A stretch of 64,000 nt of DNA from Shewanella maritima (GCF_004295345.1 NZ_CP036200.1:558001-622000); one strand, 5' to 3'; positions 1-8,197 are shown, counted from the first letter of the stretch. Made by a program: numbers and translations. The notes: a model not told the origin generated them from the sequence alone.

Positions 1-779
1 GCTTTCTTCTTAGCATTATCAGACAATAGACGCTCACGCGCTTGCTGCGCAGCCATCATGTATTCATCGTAATTACCTGGGTAAACACGCAGCTCACCGT
101 AATCGATGTCAGCCATGTGAGTACACACTGAGTTCAGGAAGTAACGGTCATGCGAGATGATGATCATGGTGCTGTTTCGGGTGTTCAGCGTTTCTTGTAA
201 CCAACGAATGGTGTCGATGTCCAAGTTGTTGGTAGGTTCGTCAAGTAGCAGAATGTCTGGATCTGAGAATAGTGCCTGAGCCAGCAGCACACGTAGCTTG
301 AAGCCTGGCGCGATTTCGCTCATCAGACCAAAATGCTGGTCAACACCAATACCCACGCCCATCAATAAATCGCCAGCGCGCGCTTCTGCAGAATAACCGT
401 CCATTTCGGCATATTCCATTTCAAGCTCAGCCACGCGGATACCTTCTTCTTCGGTCATTTCTGGCAAAGCATAAATGCGGTCACGCTCTTGCTTAACTTC
501 CCACAGCTCTTTGTGCCCCATGATCACTGTGTCTACAACTGAGTATTCCTCATAAGCAAACTGATCCTGATTCAACTTACCAATGCGCTCACCCGGATCA
601 ATAGACACGTTACCGCTAGTAGGCTCAAGCTCACCAGATAAAATCTTCATGAAGGTTGATTTACCACAGCCGTTTGCACCGATCAGACCGTAGCGGTTAC
701 CACCGCCAAATTTGACCGAAATGTTTTCAAACAACGGCTTTGAGCCGAACTGCATGGTGATGTTGTTACTATAAATCAC
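1..779 (-). CDS. ybiT: ABC-F family ATPase YbiT (5' part; 3' end outside window)
   Basis: This is the first ATPase domain and the beginning of the linker of a soluble ABC-F protein. ABC-F proteins act on ribosomes and have no membrane segments. Visible motifs are Walker [10 protein letters not shown], Walker [12 protein letters not shown] and the H-loop ISHDRYF. The sequence closely resembles E. coli YbiT from memory, including the [16 protein letters not shown] stretch at the edge. The start is GTG (GTG-ATT-TAT-AGT) at 779, preceded by AAAGGAA at a suitable distance. The gene runs off the window at position 1, so about half the protein is seen. A miniature repeat (820-1084) lies between the start codon and a likely promoter near 1162-1190. 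Confidence 0.93.
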   Translation of the reverse strand, partial: MIYSNNITMQFGSKPLFENISVKFGGGNRYGLIGANGCGKSTFMKILSGELEPTSGNVSIDPGERIGKLNQDQFAYEEYSVVDTVIMGHKELWEVKQERDRIYALPEMTEEEGIRVAELEMEYAEMDGYSAEARAGDLLMGVGIGVDQHFGLMSEIAPGFKLRVLLAQALFSDPDILLLDEPTNNLDIDTIRWLQETLNTRNSTMIIISHDRYFLNSVCTHMADIDYGELRVYPGNYDEYMMAAQQARERLLSDNAKKK

Positions 780-819
780 AGAGGTTCCTTTATGCGCACT
801 GAGTGCATTAACGAATACT

Positions 820-1084
820 AGGGCCTGTTGATCCTTGCGGATTAGAATTTGTTCGAATTAAAAGCACTTTAATCGCGACGCGAGCGATGACGTCTAGTCA
901 CCTAAACAAATTCGCTCGCAACAAAGAGTAAAGTGCTTTTAAACGAACCTTTCAGGCAGCGCTTGTTGTCATTTCTACTGCGTTAACGACTTATCATGTG
1001 GAATAACCACACATCAAACTCGTTGCCTTGTATTAATTTCCAGCAAGCAGCTGCAAAAATAATCTTGAAAGATTAACAGACCCT
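820..1084 (-). mobile_element. MITE-like element, copy 1 (GGGCCTGTTGATC terminal repeats)
   Basis: A non-coding element of about 265 bp, bounded by AGGGCCTGTTGATC and, inverted, GATTAACAGACCCT. A second copy in opposite orientation lies at 58951-59232 and agrees over almost its whole length. Inside are inverted arms around AAAGTGCTTTTAATTCGAAC that could form a hairpin. Both copies are flanked by TA at each end, which fits the TA target duplication of IS630/Tc1-type transposition. No transposase is present, so movement would have to be in trans. It sits just upstream of ybiT. Confidence 0.8.
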
Positions 1085-1161
1085 AGCTACAAGCATAGCT
1101 AATCACACAAAAATGCCTGCTCAATTGCGGATATTTTCAGCTATACAAAAAATTGCCCGCG

Positions 1162-1190
1162 ATTATACATGAGCGCCGCCGTGCTTTACA
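1162..1190 (-). promoter_or_regulatory. Candidate ybiT promoter
   Basis: On the minus strand, a perfect TATAAT (1162-1167) is preceded after 17 bp by TGTAAA (1185-1190), a weak -35. It lies beyond the miniature element, so the ybiT transcript would carry the element in its 5' untranslated region. This is a sequence match only. Confidence 0.35.
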
Positions 1191-1297
1191 GCGGCTTATG
1201 CCGATTAGCGCATCATCAAGGTAAATCACCACGCGCCAGCAACTGTTTGATAACAAGCCAGTCTTCGAACTTGCTGTAATCTACTATCGAACGTGGG

Positions 1298-1464
1298 CTA
1301 TACCAACTGGGATAATGAAGTGATCAGAGATTACGCAGGAAAAACCGCTTAGAACAAGGCGGAAATTGCAGCTAGCTAGTTATTCTACCTACAAAATTTC
1401 TAACGAAGTTATAAGCGCTTTTAGCCAGTAAGAGTGAGCACATACTTGTGCTGATTGGTATCAA
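1298..1464 (+). repeat. Dispersed miniature repeat with TATACCAA ends, copy 1
   Basis: About 165 bp, starting CTATACCAACTGGGATAAT and ending, on the complement, GATACCAATCAGCACAAG. The ends form imperfect terminal inverted repeats. A diverged copy in opposite orientation is at 5438-5601. Shared blocks include GTGATCAGAGAT, CGCAGGA, CGCTT, and CAAGTATGTG near the end. It has no coding capacity. Its right end overlaps the TGA stop of the SnoaL-like gene. Confidence 0.7.
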
Positions 1465-1940
1465 TAAACACCGTTTTGGTTGCGCACTTTGCCACCTGTG
1501 AATAGTGCATACATACGCATCGATAAACTCATGCTTTGCACCGCGTCCCAATGCTCAATCAAATAGCCGTTTTCAACCTTCCAGGTATCAATAATATTCA
1601 GCCCTTGGCTATCGTCACCGCGATGCTTAGCTTTGAGCGTCGCATGGGAATGAACTGACACATAATCACCATCCACCAGCACGCGCTTTACGTCATAACT
1701 AAATTCAGGGGCAATCTTGATGAAGTCGCGCAAGGTACTGAGCACGCCATCAATGCCATCTGCCATAGTGCGATTATGCTGCTTGTAAGGCTTATCTGCA
1801 TAGCGCGCAGCTAAGCTATCAAAGTCATGCTCATTCATCAGCTGTTGAATAAATCCGATTACAGCGTTGGCATTGGCTTTGTCCTTGTCACTCCAATGCG
1901 CTTGTTCAAAATCTTCTGCATTAATTTGCGGGGCACTCAT
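1461..1940 (-). CDS. SnoaL-like / NTF2-fold protein
   Basis: A 159-residue soluble protein with the length and pattern of SnoaL-like NTF2-fold proteins: an N-terminal helix (NAVIGFIQQLMNEHDFDSLA), a middle segment YKQHNRTMADGIDGVL, and strands ending DTWKVENGYLIEHWDAVQ. This family binds small hydrophobic substrates, and some members catalyse aldol reactions. The substrate cannot be told from sequence. There is no signal peptide. It is divergent from an HxlR regulator across about 155 bp holding an operator-like palindrome, so it is probably the regulator's target. The TGA stop lies at the edge of a dispersed repeat, so the C-terminus may have been trimmed or replaced by that insertion. Confidence 0.8.
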   Translation of the reverse strand: MSAPQINAEDFEQAHWSDKDKANANAVIGFIQQLMNEHDFDSLAARYADKPYKQHNRTMADGIDGVLSTLRDFIKIAPEFSYDVKRVLVDGDYVSVHSHATLKAKHRGDDSQGLNIIDTWKVENGYLIEHWDAVQSMSLSMRMYALFTGGKVRNQNGVY

Positions 1941-1988
1941 GTCACTCTCCTAGAGTAAATAACAACACTATCGTTAACTTTTTAAATT

Positions 1989-2036
1989 TAACTTTCAAAA
2001 TGCAAGTTAAATTATTAGCTTTTATTTTGCAAGTTA
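1989..2036. promoter_or_regulatory. Candidate HxlR operator (AAGTTA half-sites)
   Basis: The divergent intergenic region holds an inverted repeat TAACTT-N9-AAGTTA (1989-2009), followed by another half-site TTGCAAGTTA (2027-2036). Palindromes like this between an HxlR gene and its divergent target usually bind the regulator. The site is inferred from symmetry and position. Confidence 0.5.
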
Positions 2037-2095
2037 ATTATTATGACGTTCGAAACAAACTTATCTCTTGTATCTGTGCTTAATGAGGCGAACGA

Positions 2096-2494
2096 ATGAC
2101 ACAACGCTCCGACTGCCCTATCTCTACCCTGCTCGACTTTGTTGGTGACAAGTGGAGTTTATTGATTGTGCGTGACTTGATGTTCTTTGGTAAAAGCTCG
2201 TTTTCAGAGCTGCAAAACTCAGATGAACGGATGGCGACAAACATTTTATCTAGCCGACTAGAAAAGCTGGAACAGGATGATTTAATCCAAAAACAAACTG
2301 ACCCAAATGACAGACGCAAGAAGATTTATAAGCTTACCGAGCAAGGTAAATCGCTACTACCGATTTTGTTGGAAATGATTATTTGGAGCAGTAAGCATGC
2401 CCAAGAAACGAATTTGCCCACGCAATTACTTGAAAGAGCGTCGACTGACAGGGATGGTTTGATAGCTGACTTACTAGCAAGGTTAGAAGACTAG
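2096..2494 (+). CDS. HxlR-family winged-helix transcriptional regulator
   Basis: A 132-residue DNA-binding protein with the full HxlR signature: the N-terminal cysteine motif DCPISTLLDFVGDKWSLLIV, the recognition region FSELQNSDERMATNILSSRL, then the wing LEQDDLIQKQTDPNDRRKKI and YKLTEQGKSLLPILLEM. HxlR/DUF24 proteins are dimeric repressors or activators that often sense reactive electrophiles through the N-terminal Cys. It is divergent from the SnoaL-like gene and probably controls it and itself through the palindrome at 1989-2036. The ATG is preceded only by a weak GAGGCG. Confidence 0.92.
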   Translation: MTQRSDCPISTLLDFVGDKWSLLIVRDLMFFGKSSFSELQNSDERMATNILSSRLEKLEQDDLIQKQTDPNDRRKKIYKLTEQGKSLLPILLEMIIWSSKHAQETNLPTQLLERASTDRDGLIADLLARLED

Positions 2495-2504
2495 TCAGTT
2501 GCTG

Positions 2505-2888
2505 CTAGTTGGCATGTGGAGCAACCACGATGTAAATCAGCCATAAACCGAACACGAGTGAGGCAACACCACAAGGTCGAAACACCGATTTAAACAGGTC
2601 AGCAGACCAAATAGCAAACTGTCGATGACGAGCCTCTCCGATTAATAGCAAACCAATACTGACACTAATTAGCAGTACACCCATGTACAAAACAAAAGTG
2701 GGATACAAGGTAACGTTGCGAGTGACAACAAACCCAACCCCTGCAATTGCCCTTGAGCATACTTCAAACCAATGAAAATAAGATTTTTGGCTAAATGTGA
2801 TTATGCCGGCTGACCAAGCATTTGGCCTCACAATCATTATGCAACTTAAACATACGGTAAGTATTCCAATCGCGACAATAAACAGCAT
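2505..2888 (-). CDS. Small integral membrane protein, about four helices
   Basis: A 127-residue, very hydrophobic protein with about four predicted membrane segments near residues 1-20, 40-58, 64-83 and 103-123. I do not recognise the family. It begins 7 bp after the stop of the DUF1287 gene (2896-3564) on the same strand, so the two are probably co-transcribed. It converges with the HxlR gene, whose stop is only 10 bp away. The ATG start is in phase with a continuous hydrophobic N-terminus. Confidence 0.7.
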   Translation of the reverse strand: MLFIVAIGILTVCLSCIMIVRPNAWSAGIITFSQKSYFHWFEVCSRAIAGVGFVVTRNVTLYPTFVLYMGVLLISVSIGLLLIGEARHRQFAIWSADLFKSVFRPCGVASLVFGLWLIYIVVAPHAN

Positions 2889-2895
2889 CTGCTGG

Positions 2896-3564
2896 CTACT
2901 CGTTCTCTGTCATAGGATCTGCTGTAGGGTTAGTTTTCGCTTGCGTACCAGCAACACCTTCACTGGAATAAGTGTCGGGGACAAATTTGTAATGACCAGT
3001 TATTGGATAATCAAACAGCATATCCTCCAACACGGGGCCTGAACCTATGTTATGGGAGATGAGTGGATTGCCCGTTGTTGGACTCAGCTTGTCGGTAACT
3101 ATTCCAATATGGGGTAAATTACCTGGCAGCATCCAGGTAACGAGCTGCCCAGCTTTATAATCCAAATGATTGTCTGAAACCACAAGAGATTGCCCATGGC
3201 GACTAAAGAAAGTCTGCAAATTGGGCACACGGCGATGATCGATATTACGGTCGGTAGAGTGTAAACCCCAAATCCGTTTTGAAGGATAAGCTGAAAAGTG
3301 TTGCTTCATGTCCTCATGTACTAACACTTGAAGATCAACCCCTATAGCGCGGTAACTTCTGATCACTACATCAGTACACACCCCGATATTGGCAGGGACA
3401 TCGCCGTTGGGATAATCAATTGCGATATATGCGCCATCATAAGTCACACTGTGATTAGTGCGCTCAATTGCGGCAGCCACAAAGTCTTGCTCGAACGTAT
3501 TAGCAAAGCTAACAGTTGAAATAGAACTGGATAAAACCAGTAACGCCGTGGCAATCAGTTTCAC
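2896..3564 (-). CDS. DUF1287 family secreted protein (YijF-like)
   Basis: A secreted protein of about 222 residues with an N-terminal signal peptide (KLIATALLVLSSSISTVSFA). The mature part matches DUF1287: FVAAAIERTNHSVTYDGAY, then GVCTDVVIRSYRAIGVDLQ with a conserved Cys, HSTDRNIDHRRVPNL, a VTWMLPGNLPHIGIV block with a conserved His, and SHNIGSGP. The Cys and His arrangement suggests an NlpC/P60-like fold, so a periplasmic hydrolase is possible, but the family's function is unknown. Start choice: a TTG at 3570 lies too close to the AAGGA ribosome-binding site, and the GTG at 3564 is correctly spaced. Confidence 0.85.
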   Translation of the reverse strand: MKLIATALLVLSSSISTVSFANTFEQDFVAAAIERTNHSVTYDGAYIAIDYPNGDVPANIGVCTDVVIRSYRAIGVDLQVLVHEDMKQHFSAYPSKRIWGLHSTDRNIDHRRVPNLQTFFSRHGQSLVVSDNHLDYKAGQLVTWMLPGNLPHIGIVTDKLSPTTGNPLISHNIGSGPVLEDMLFDYPITGHYKFVPDTYSSEGVAGTQAKTNPTADPMTENE

Positions 3565-3637
3565 GTACAAATCCTTGTAAACTGTAGTTTATTTCACCAT
3601 GCTACATCATTGTTTTAAAATTAAAAACTAAACTGGC

Positions 3638-4105
3638 TTATTGCGTTAATTCAAAAAATCTAGCACTTGTGAGTTTGGCTAAATCATCTGGGCTTATTTC
3701 AATTTCTAAACCTCTGCGCCCTGCACTAACATAGATTGTGTTCTGTTGCTGCGCCGACGCATCGATGACAGTTTTTAAACGCTTCTTTTGCCCAAGAGGA
3801 CTCACGCCACCCAACACATAGCCAGTTGAGCGTTGCACTTCGCTTGGCTCAGCCATGTTTGCCTTTTTCGCACCAACAGCTTTGGCAATGAGTTTCATGC
3901 AGAGCTTGGCATTGACAGGAACAATACCGACAACTAGCTCCTTGCTATCAAGACTAACTACCAGAGTTTTGAACACCTTCTCTGGCGCAATACCCAACTT
4001 TTCAGAAGCTTCTAGACCATAAGACTCACTGCTAGCATCATGCTGATACTCATGCACTTTATGGGATATTTTAGCCTTTTTTGCTCGATTAATTGCAGGT
4101 GTCAT
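3638..4105 (-). CDS. ybaK: Cys-tRNA(Pro)/Cys-tRNA deacylase YbaK/EbsC
   Basis: A 155-residue single-domain protein of the YbaK family, which hydrolyses Cys wrongly attached to tRNA(Pro) in the cytoplasm. Visible family features are the N-terminal TPAINRAKKAKISHKVHEYQ, LGIAPEKVFKTLVV, the catalytic-loop region NAKLCMKLIAKAVGAKKA, the GYVLGGVSPLGQKKRL segment with its conserved GGVSP loop, and AGRRGLEIEISPDDL. The length is typical of the family. It stands alone between the DUF1287 gene and a small conserved gene. Confidence 0.93.
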   Translation of the reverse strand: MTPAINRAKKAKISHKVHEYQHDASSESYGLEASEKLGIAPEKVFKTLVVSLDSKELVVGIVPVNAKLCMKLIAKAVGAKKANMAEPSEVQRSTGYVLGGVSPLGQKKRLKTVIDASAQQQNTIYVSAGRRGLEIEISPDDLAKLTSARFFELTQ

Positions 4106-4154
4106 AGTGTCCTTAAAAGCGAGTGCGGGAAATTTAATTAAACATTAGTCAATG

Positions 4155-4355
4155 TTAACGGCTTTGTTCAAAACGCTTGAATAACAGCGGTAATGCCCGC
4201 TCGCGCCAGAAGTCCGTACATATTGCACCACTCGACATACCGCCATGGACAAAGTCTTCGACATGTATAGTTTCATCCAAAGACATAGGGCGACCAGTCA
4301 GCTCTAAAAATGCCGACTCGATTAAATGCTGCAGTTGCTCAATATCTTGTGGCAT
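4155..4355 (-). CDS. Small conserved hypothetical protein
   Basis: A soluble acidic protein of about 66 residues starting MPQDIEQLQHLIESAFLELT, followed by DETIHVEDFVHGGMSSGAIC and DFWRERALPLLFKRF. I do not recognise a named domain. The non-repetitive, amphipathic composition looks like a real protein. The start is uncertain: ATG at 4355 has no clear ribosome-binding site; a TTG at 4370 has AGG six bases upstream; a GTG at 4406 is overlapped by its only AGAGG. It is 49 bp from ybaK on the same strand. Confidence 0.6.
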   Translation of the reverse strand: MPQDIEQLQHLIESAFLELTGRPMSLDETIHVEDFVHGGMSSGAICTDFWRERALPLLFKRFEQSR

Positions 4356-4573
4356 ATCTACAGATATCAAAATGTACCTGCATAGCTTGCCACAAGTAAG
4401 GGTCACCTCTTAATCCCCATTGCTCTGGGTGAGGGTTAAATAAATCACTTAGCTTCATAAATTGACCGTGTTGATGACATTAATTTACTCAAACTTCATT
4501 AGCCTGGAAAAACTGGAAATCGTTGTCAATGATACGATAGTGATGGCTTCAGAGACACAAATGCCCCATAGAA

Positions 4574-4653
4574 TGGTACCCGAGACCAAACTGCTCTTTA
4601 TAAACCAAAGTGGCACGCCTTGTTTTCAACAAGAGCGCGAGGGATTTTAAGTC
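4574..4653 (-). pseudogene. Decayed tRNA-Leu copy (3' half)
   Basis: On the minus strand the sequence repeats the 3' half of the intact tRNA-Leu next door: TTAAAATCCCTCG of the anticodon arm, GCGTGCCA, and CTCGGGTACCA with the encoded CCA. It has inserted bases in the variable and T-arms and lacks the 5' acceptor and D-arm. The few bases past the CCA also match the flank of the intact gene. It is a relic of a tandem tRNA or of an attachment-site duplication and cannot fold as a tRNA. Confidence 0.65.
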
Positions 4654-4681
4654 TCAAAATTTTACTATTGCAATAAACGCA

Positions 4682-4708
4682 AAAAAGCCTCTGCATTGCA
4701 GAGGCTTT
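4682..4708 (-). terminator. Terminator of tRNA-Leu
   Basis: AAAGCCTCTGCA pairs with TGCAGAGGCTTT, followed on the minus strand by a T run. It lies 13 bp past the tRNA 3' end. Confidence 0.8.
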
Positions 4709-4721
4709 ATGCACCATATAA

Positions 4722-4807
4722 TGGTACCCGAGGCCAGACTTGAACTGGCACGCTTATTCAGCGAGGGATTTTAAATCCCTTGTGTCTACCGATTCCACCA
4801 CTCGGGC
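4722..4807 (-). tRNA. tRNA-Leu (anticodon UAA)
   Basis: An 86-nt gene including the encoded CCA. The acceptor arms GCCCGAG and CTCGGGT pair (one G-U), followed by the D-arm GTGGTGGAATCGGTAGACAC, an anticodon stem GGGAT/ATCCC with loop TTTAAAA giving anticodon TAA, a long class II variable arm CTCGCTGAATAAGCG, and the T-arm with GTTCAAGTC. The long variable arm and anticodon identify tRNA-Leu reading UUA/UUG. A terminator follows at once, then a degraded copy of the 3' half. Confidence 0.96.
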
Positions 4808-5035
4808 AAACTGTTAAAGTAATAACAGAAAGTCAGTACTTTGAAATGTTTGCTTCACTTACAACTCACATGAACGTGTGTCGCTGTGAACGAGTGCATA
4901 CTTTACTGATTTTTTTACCGCAATCAACTAAATAGTGAAGATTTAAGCTTAATTGCAGCAAAAAACAGCGATATCCAGAGCTTTAACGCGTCAGCTCAGC
5001 ATAGTATCGCCTAAAGCAACCGATAAAATTAGCGT

Positions 5036-5362
5036 TTACGGCTTCACTGGCGTTAAACCTTTTTCGCGTTCATCGACAGCTTCATCCAACTCAAAGCCAC
5101 TTTTAACCCAATTTGTCGCTTCTTCTACACTAAATTTTGCTTTGGCCCACTCTTTTGCAGCATCAACGCTAAACTTCGCGTCAACCCAAGCTTTTGCTTC
5201 ATCAGCAGCAAAGCCATTTTTACTCCATGTTTGCGCACCTGCAGCGTCAAAACCTGCAGATTTCCAAGCTGAGATCTGTCCTTCAGACATACCCTCCCAG
5301 GTTGGACTAGATGCACAGCCAATTAAAATCAACCCTAATACCATTGCAAAGTATTTTTTCAT
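5036..5362 (-). CDS. Small repeat-containing lipoprotein
   Basis: A 108-residue protein with a lipoprotein signal peptide: MKKYFAMVLGLILIGC, lipobox LIGC, mature N-terminal Cys about residue 16. Asp is absent at +2 (the sequence is CASS), so outer-membrane sorting is expected. The rest is about five imperfect repeats of 12-14 residues with a conserved W and aromatic pattern (AWKSAGFDAAGAQTWSKNGF, then AWVDAKFSVDAAKEW). I cannot name the family. The ATG has AGGGA upstream. It is monocistronic, with a dispersed repeat in its upstream region. Confidence 0.82.
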   Translation of the reverse strand: MKKYFAMVLGLILIGCASSPTWEGMSEGQISAWKSAGFDAAGAQTWSKNGFAADEAKAWVDAKFSVDAAKEWAKAKFSVEEATNWVKSGFELDEAVDEREKGLTPVKP

Positions 5363-5437
5363 GTGAAGTCCCTTATTTACGCCAGAAAAAGTAACTTCAT
5401 TAACCCTAGTTCAGCACTTTGATTTCGCAAATGTTTA

Positions 5438-5601
5438 TTATTAATCAGCGCAAGTATGTGAACACACTTAACTGCTAAATTGGCCTATCACTTATTTGGA
5501 AATTATAGTTATATTACATATAGGTAGCTACAAACTCTGTCTTATAACAAGCGATTATCCTGCGCCATCTCTGATCACTAATTTATTGCGCTAGGTATAA
5601 C
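5438..5601 (-). repeat. Dispersed miniature repeat with TATACC ends, copy 2
   Basis: A diverged inverted copy of the element at 1298-1464. On the minus strand it starts GTTATACCTAG, continues AGTGATCAGAGAT, CGCAGGA and CGCTTGT, and ends CAAGTATGTG in reverse near 5450. It fills most of the gap between the lipoprotein gene and the rluB terminator and has no coding capacity. Confidence 0.65.
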
Positions 5602-5613
5602 AACAAAGCACAA

Positions 5614-5638
5614 AAAAAGTCGCACAAAGCGACTTTTT
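5614..5638. terminator. Terminator after rluB
   Basis: Perfect stem AAAAAGTCGC / GCGACTTTTT with loop ACAAA. It is symmetric, so it can act in both directions, and lies about 40 bp past the rluB stop. Confidence 0.85.
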
Positions 5639-5679
5639 ATATTTATGGCTATTCATAACCCTATGAACACAGTTGCGTA

Positions 5680-6549
5680 TTAACTACGCTGACGAGTTGG
5701 CTTTTTGCCACCAGTCACCTTGTGCTTGCGTACTGCGCGGCGAATTTTAGCGCTTTTCACTTTAGCACGTGAAACTGAGTGCTTGTCAGTACCAAGGAAT
5801 GAGCGAGTTTCAGGCTCTAAACCTGCAACCTGACGTAGGTAGTTGACCTGCTCCATGGTTAACTCAGTCCAGCCACCACGAGGCAGTGATTTAGGTAATT
5901 CAATCATGCCATAACGCACACGAATTAGGCGGCTAACTTGCACTTCTTGCGACTCCCACAAACGACGAACCTCACGGTTACGACCTTCATGCAGAGTAAC
6001 ATGCCACCACTGATTAATACCTTCACCACCCGCAGCTTTAACACTGTCGAAGTTAGCAGGGCCATCTTCTAGCATGACGCCTTGGCGTAGGCGCTGCACT
6101 GCAGCCTCTGGCACTTCGCCAAATGTACGTACAGCGTATTCACGCTCTACTTCATTCGACGGGTGCATTAAGCGGTTCGCTAACTCACCATCTGAGGTAA
6201 ACAGCAGCAAACCTGAGGTGTTAATATCCAAACGTCCTACCGCTACCCAGCGTGAATCACGCACTTTAGGTAGTCGGTCAAATACCGTAGGGCGACCTTC
6301 CGGGTCCTTACGAGAACAAATTTCACCTTCAGGTTTATGGTAAGCCAGTACGCGACAAACAACGTCATCAGCTGATTTGATTGATACCGCGCGGCCATCA
6401 ATTCTTACTTTTGCATCTGATTCGATACGATCGCCAAGTTTAGCGATTTCACCGTCAATACTAATTCGACCTGCAGCAATCCATGCCTCCATCTCACGAC
6501 GGGAGCCATGGCCTGCACGGGCCAAGACTTTCTGCAATTTTTCACTCAT
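5680..6549 (-). CDS. rluB: 23S rRNA pseudouridine synthase RluB
   Basis: A 289-residue enzyme that makes pseudouridine at 23S rRNA position 2605 (E. coli numbering). An N-terminal S4 RNA-binding domain ([20 protein letters not shown] through [10 protein letters not shown]) is followed by the RsuA/RluB catalytic core with [17 protein letters not shown], whose Asp is the catalytic residue, and [20 protein letters not shown]. The C-terminal tail of about 45 residues is strongly basic, as often in RluB. The start overlaps the end of scpB by 8 bp, showing translational coupling in the scpA-scpB-rluB operon. Confidence 0.96.
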   Translation of the reverse strand: MSEKLQKVLARAGHGSRREMEAWIAAGRISIDGEIAKLGDRIESDAKVRIDGRAVSIKSADDVVCRVLAYHKPEGEICSRKDPEGRPTVFDRLPKVRDSRWVAVGRLDINTSGLLLFTSDGELANRLMHPSNEVEREYAVRTFGEVPEAAVQRLRQGVMLEDGPANFDSVKAAGGEGINQWWHVTLHEGRNREVRRLWESQEVQVSRLIRVRYGMIELPKSLPRGGWTELTMEQVNYLRQVAGLEPETRSFLGTDKHSVSRAKVKSAKIRRAVRKHKVTGGKKPTRQRS

Positions 6550-7183
6550 TAGTTGACTCTTCTATTGTAGTTGGCGCTGCCTCTGACTCTGCATCATTTG
6601 CAGGCTCTGGTGCTTGTTGAGCACGCTCAAACATCGCCTGTAGTGACTCAATGTCCGAAAGCGGAGGTAAATCTACTAATCGGTTTAAGCCAAAGTAAGA
6701 TAAAAATGTATTGGTGGTGGCATACAAGGCGGGTCGCCCTGGCACGTCTTTATGACCAACTACTTTTACCCAATGTCTATCAGCTAAGGTTTTTATGATG
6801 TGACTGCTGATCGCCACCCCTCTTATTTGTTCAATATCGCCGCGTGTTACTGGCTGGCGATAAGCAATAACGGCAAGAGTTTCCATTACTGCTCGAGAAT
6901 ACTTAGGTGCTTTTTCTTGCCACAGTGGCTGCAACAGTGGATTAAGCATTTCCAATGTTTGAAAACGATAGCCAGATGCGACCTTCACCAACTGTACGCC
7001 GCGCTCTTGATAATCTTGCTGTAACTCATTAACTACAGCCTGAATGCGTGCGCGCGATACACTAAAACCTGCAAGTACAGTTTCACGCATGAACTTAATG
7101 GTCAGCGGTTTGCCAAGCACAAATAGGCTGGCCTCGATTAATTGCTTTAGCTGCGTATCACTAATTTTATTATTGTCAGCCAT
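6542..7183 (-). CDS. scpB: Segregation and condensation protein ScpB
   Basis: A 213-residue winged-helix protein that dimerises and binds ScpA. In many bacteria ScpA and ScpB bridge SMC heads in chromosome condensation. Conserved elements are [39 protein letters not shown], the core [20 protein letters not shown] with [12 protein letters not shown], and [16 protein letters not shown]. The C-terminal 30 residues are acidic and low-complexity. It begins 2 bp after scpA and overlaps rluB. Confidence 0.95.
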   Translation of the reverse strand: MADNNKISDTQLKQLIEASLFVLGKPLTIKFMRETVLAGFSVSRARIQAVVNELQQDYQERGVQLVKVASGYRFQTLEMLNPLLQPLWQEKAPKYSRAVMETLAVIAYRQPVTRGDIEQIRGVAISSHIIKTLADRHWVKVVGHKDVPGRPALYATTNTFLSYFGLNRLVDLPPLSDIESLQAMFERAQQAPEPANDAESEAAPTTIEESTNE

Positions 7184-7185
7184 GA

Positions 7186-7977
7186 CTATCCACTTGCCTT
7201 AACATAAATAGCATCAAACGGCTGGTTTTGATTGACATCCACCAGCATGTTTTTTATCAGCTCCATCAAGGCTAAAAAGGTCACCACTACACCAGCTCGC
7301 CCTTCGCGGACATCAAACAAGGTGCTGAACTCGACAAACTCACCTTCACGCAAACGCGCTAAGATTTGACTCATGCGCTCGCGGGTTGATAACTGCTCCT
7401 GCTGCACATGATGATCTTCATTGGCTTCAATGCGCGATAGCACTTGACCAAATGCTCTGGCTAACTCAGCAAGGGACACATCTGGCGCCACAACCACAGG
7501 CTTAATATCTTTATGGGCAACAGCCTTGGCTTGAAATACATCTCGGCCCAGGCGCGGCAAATTATCTAAATCTTCAGCGGCTTGCTTAATCACTTCATAA
7601 GCTTTTAACTGCTTAATTAAGCGCTCACGCGGGTCTTCTTCGTGCTCATCTTCAACCACCATGCGTGGCAGCAATAAGCGCGATTTAATTTCAGCGAGCG
7701 TTGCAGCCATCACCAAATAGTCGGCGGCGAGCTCAATGCGTGCTTCGGTCAAGATTTCAATGTAACTTAAGTATTGACTGGTGATTTGCTGAATAGGCAA
7801 ATCGACCACATCCATTTTTTGCTTGCGGATCAAATACAAAAGTAAATCGAGAGGCCCTTCAAACGCTTCAAGGAATACTTCCAACGCTTCTGGCGGAATA
7901 AACAAGTCTTTCGGCAGCGTGTCTAACGCTTTGCCGCGAACAATGGCTAAAGGTAAGCTTTGTTGTGTCGCTTGCAT
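7186..7977 (-). CDS. scpA: Segregation and condensation protein ScpA
   Basis: The kleisin-type partner of ScpB, about 263 residues. The signature FEGPLDLLLYLIRKQKMDV lies near the N-terminus, followed by ADYLVMAATLAEIKSRLLLP, the middle linker with RERLIKQLKAYEVIKQAAEDL, and a C-terminal winged helix ending LALMELIKNMLVDVNQNQPF. Start choice: a GTG at 8001 is in frame, but the ATG at 7977 is preceded by AAGGA at proper spacing. It is the first gene of the scpA-scpB-rluB operon, with a good promoter match at 8093-8121. Confidence 0.94.
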   Translation of the reverse strand: MQATQQSLPLAIVRGKALDTLPKDLFIPPEALEVFLEAFEGPLDLLLYLIRKQKMDVVDLPIQQITSQYLSYIEILTEARIELAADYLVMAATLAEIKSRLLLPRMVVEDEHEEDPRERLIKQLKAYEVIKQAAEDLDNLPRLGRDVFQAKAVAHKDIKPVVVAPDVSLAELARAFGQVLSRIEANEDHHVQQEQLSTRERMSQILARLREGEFVEFSTLFDVREGRAGVVVTFLALMELIKNMLVDVNQNQPFDAIYVKASG

Positions 7978-8092
7978 TGTATCCTTAGGGCTAATTGGCA
8001 CATCTAACTGCTTAGATGTAAGTGAGCAAAAATCTATCGGTTTTTACTGACCGCATCGAGTGCGACGCCCGCTAGGCTTGACCAAACGCGCG

Positions 8093-8121
8093 ATTATACG
8101 CACAAATGCCTAAGGTTTAAA
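8093..8121 (-). promoter_or_regulatory. Candidate scpA-scpB-rluB promoter
   Basis: On the minus strand, TTTAAA (8116-8121), exactly 17 bp, then a perfect TATAAT (8093-8098). It lies about 115 bp upstream of the scpA ATG. Confidence 0.5.
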
Positions 8122-8163
8122 CACACAATGACGACAATTTTGATACTTTACGCGCTCAACAAA

Positions 8164-8197
8164 AAAGGGGCAAGTGAATAATCACTAATACCCCTTT
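8164..8197. terminator. Terminator after yciO
   Basis: AAAGGGG pairs with CCCCTTT, and the loop contains a second arm pair AGTGA/TCACT. It lies about 60 bp beyond the yciO stop, with A/T tracts on both sides. Confidence 0.55.

Noticed and set aside
5125..5322. A 65-codon frame within the lipoprotein gene
   Set aside because: It is an overlapping frame of a gene with a clear lipobox and repeat pattern.
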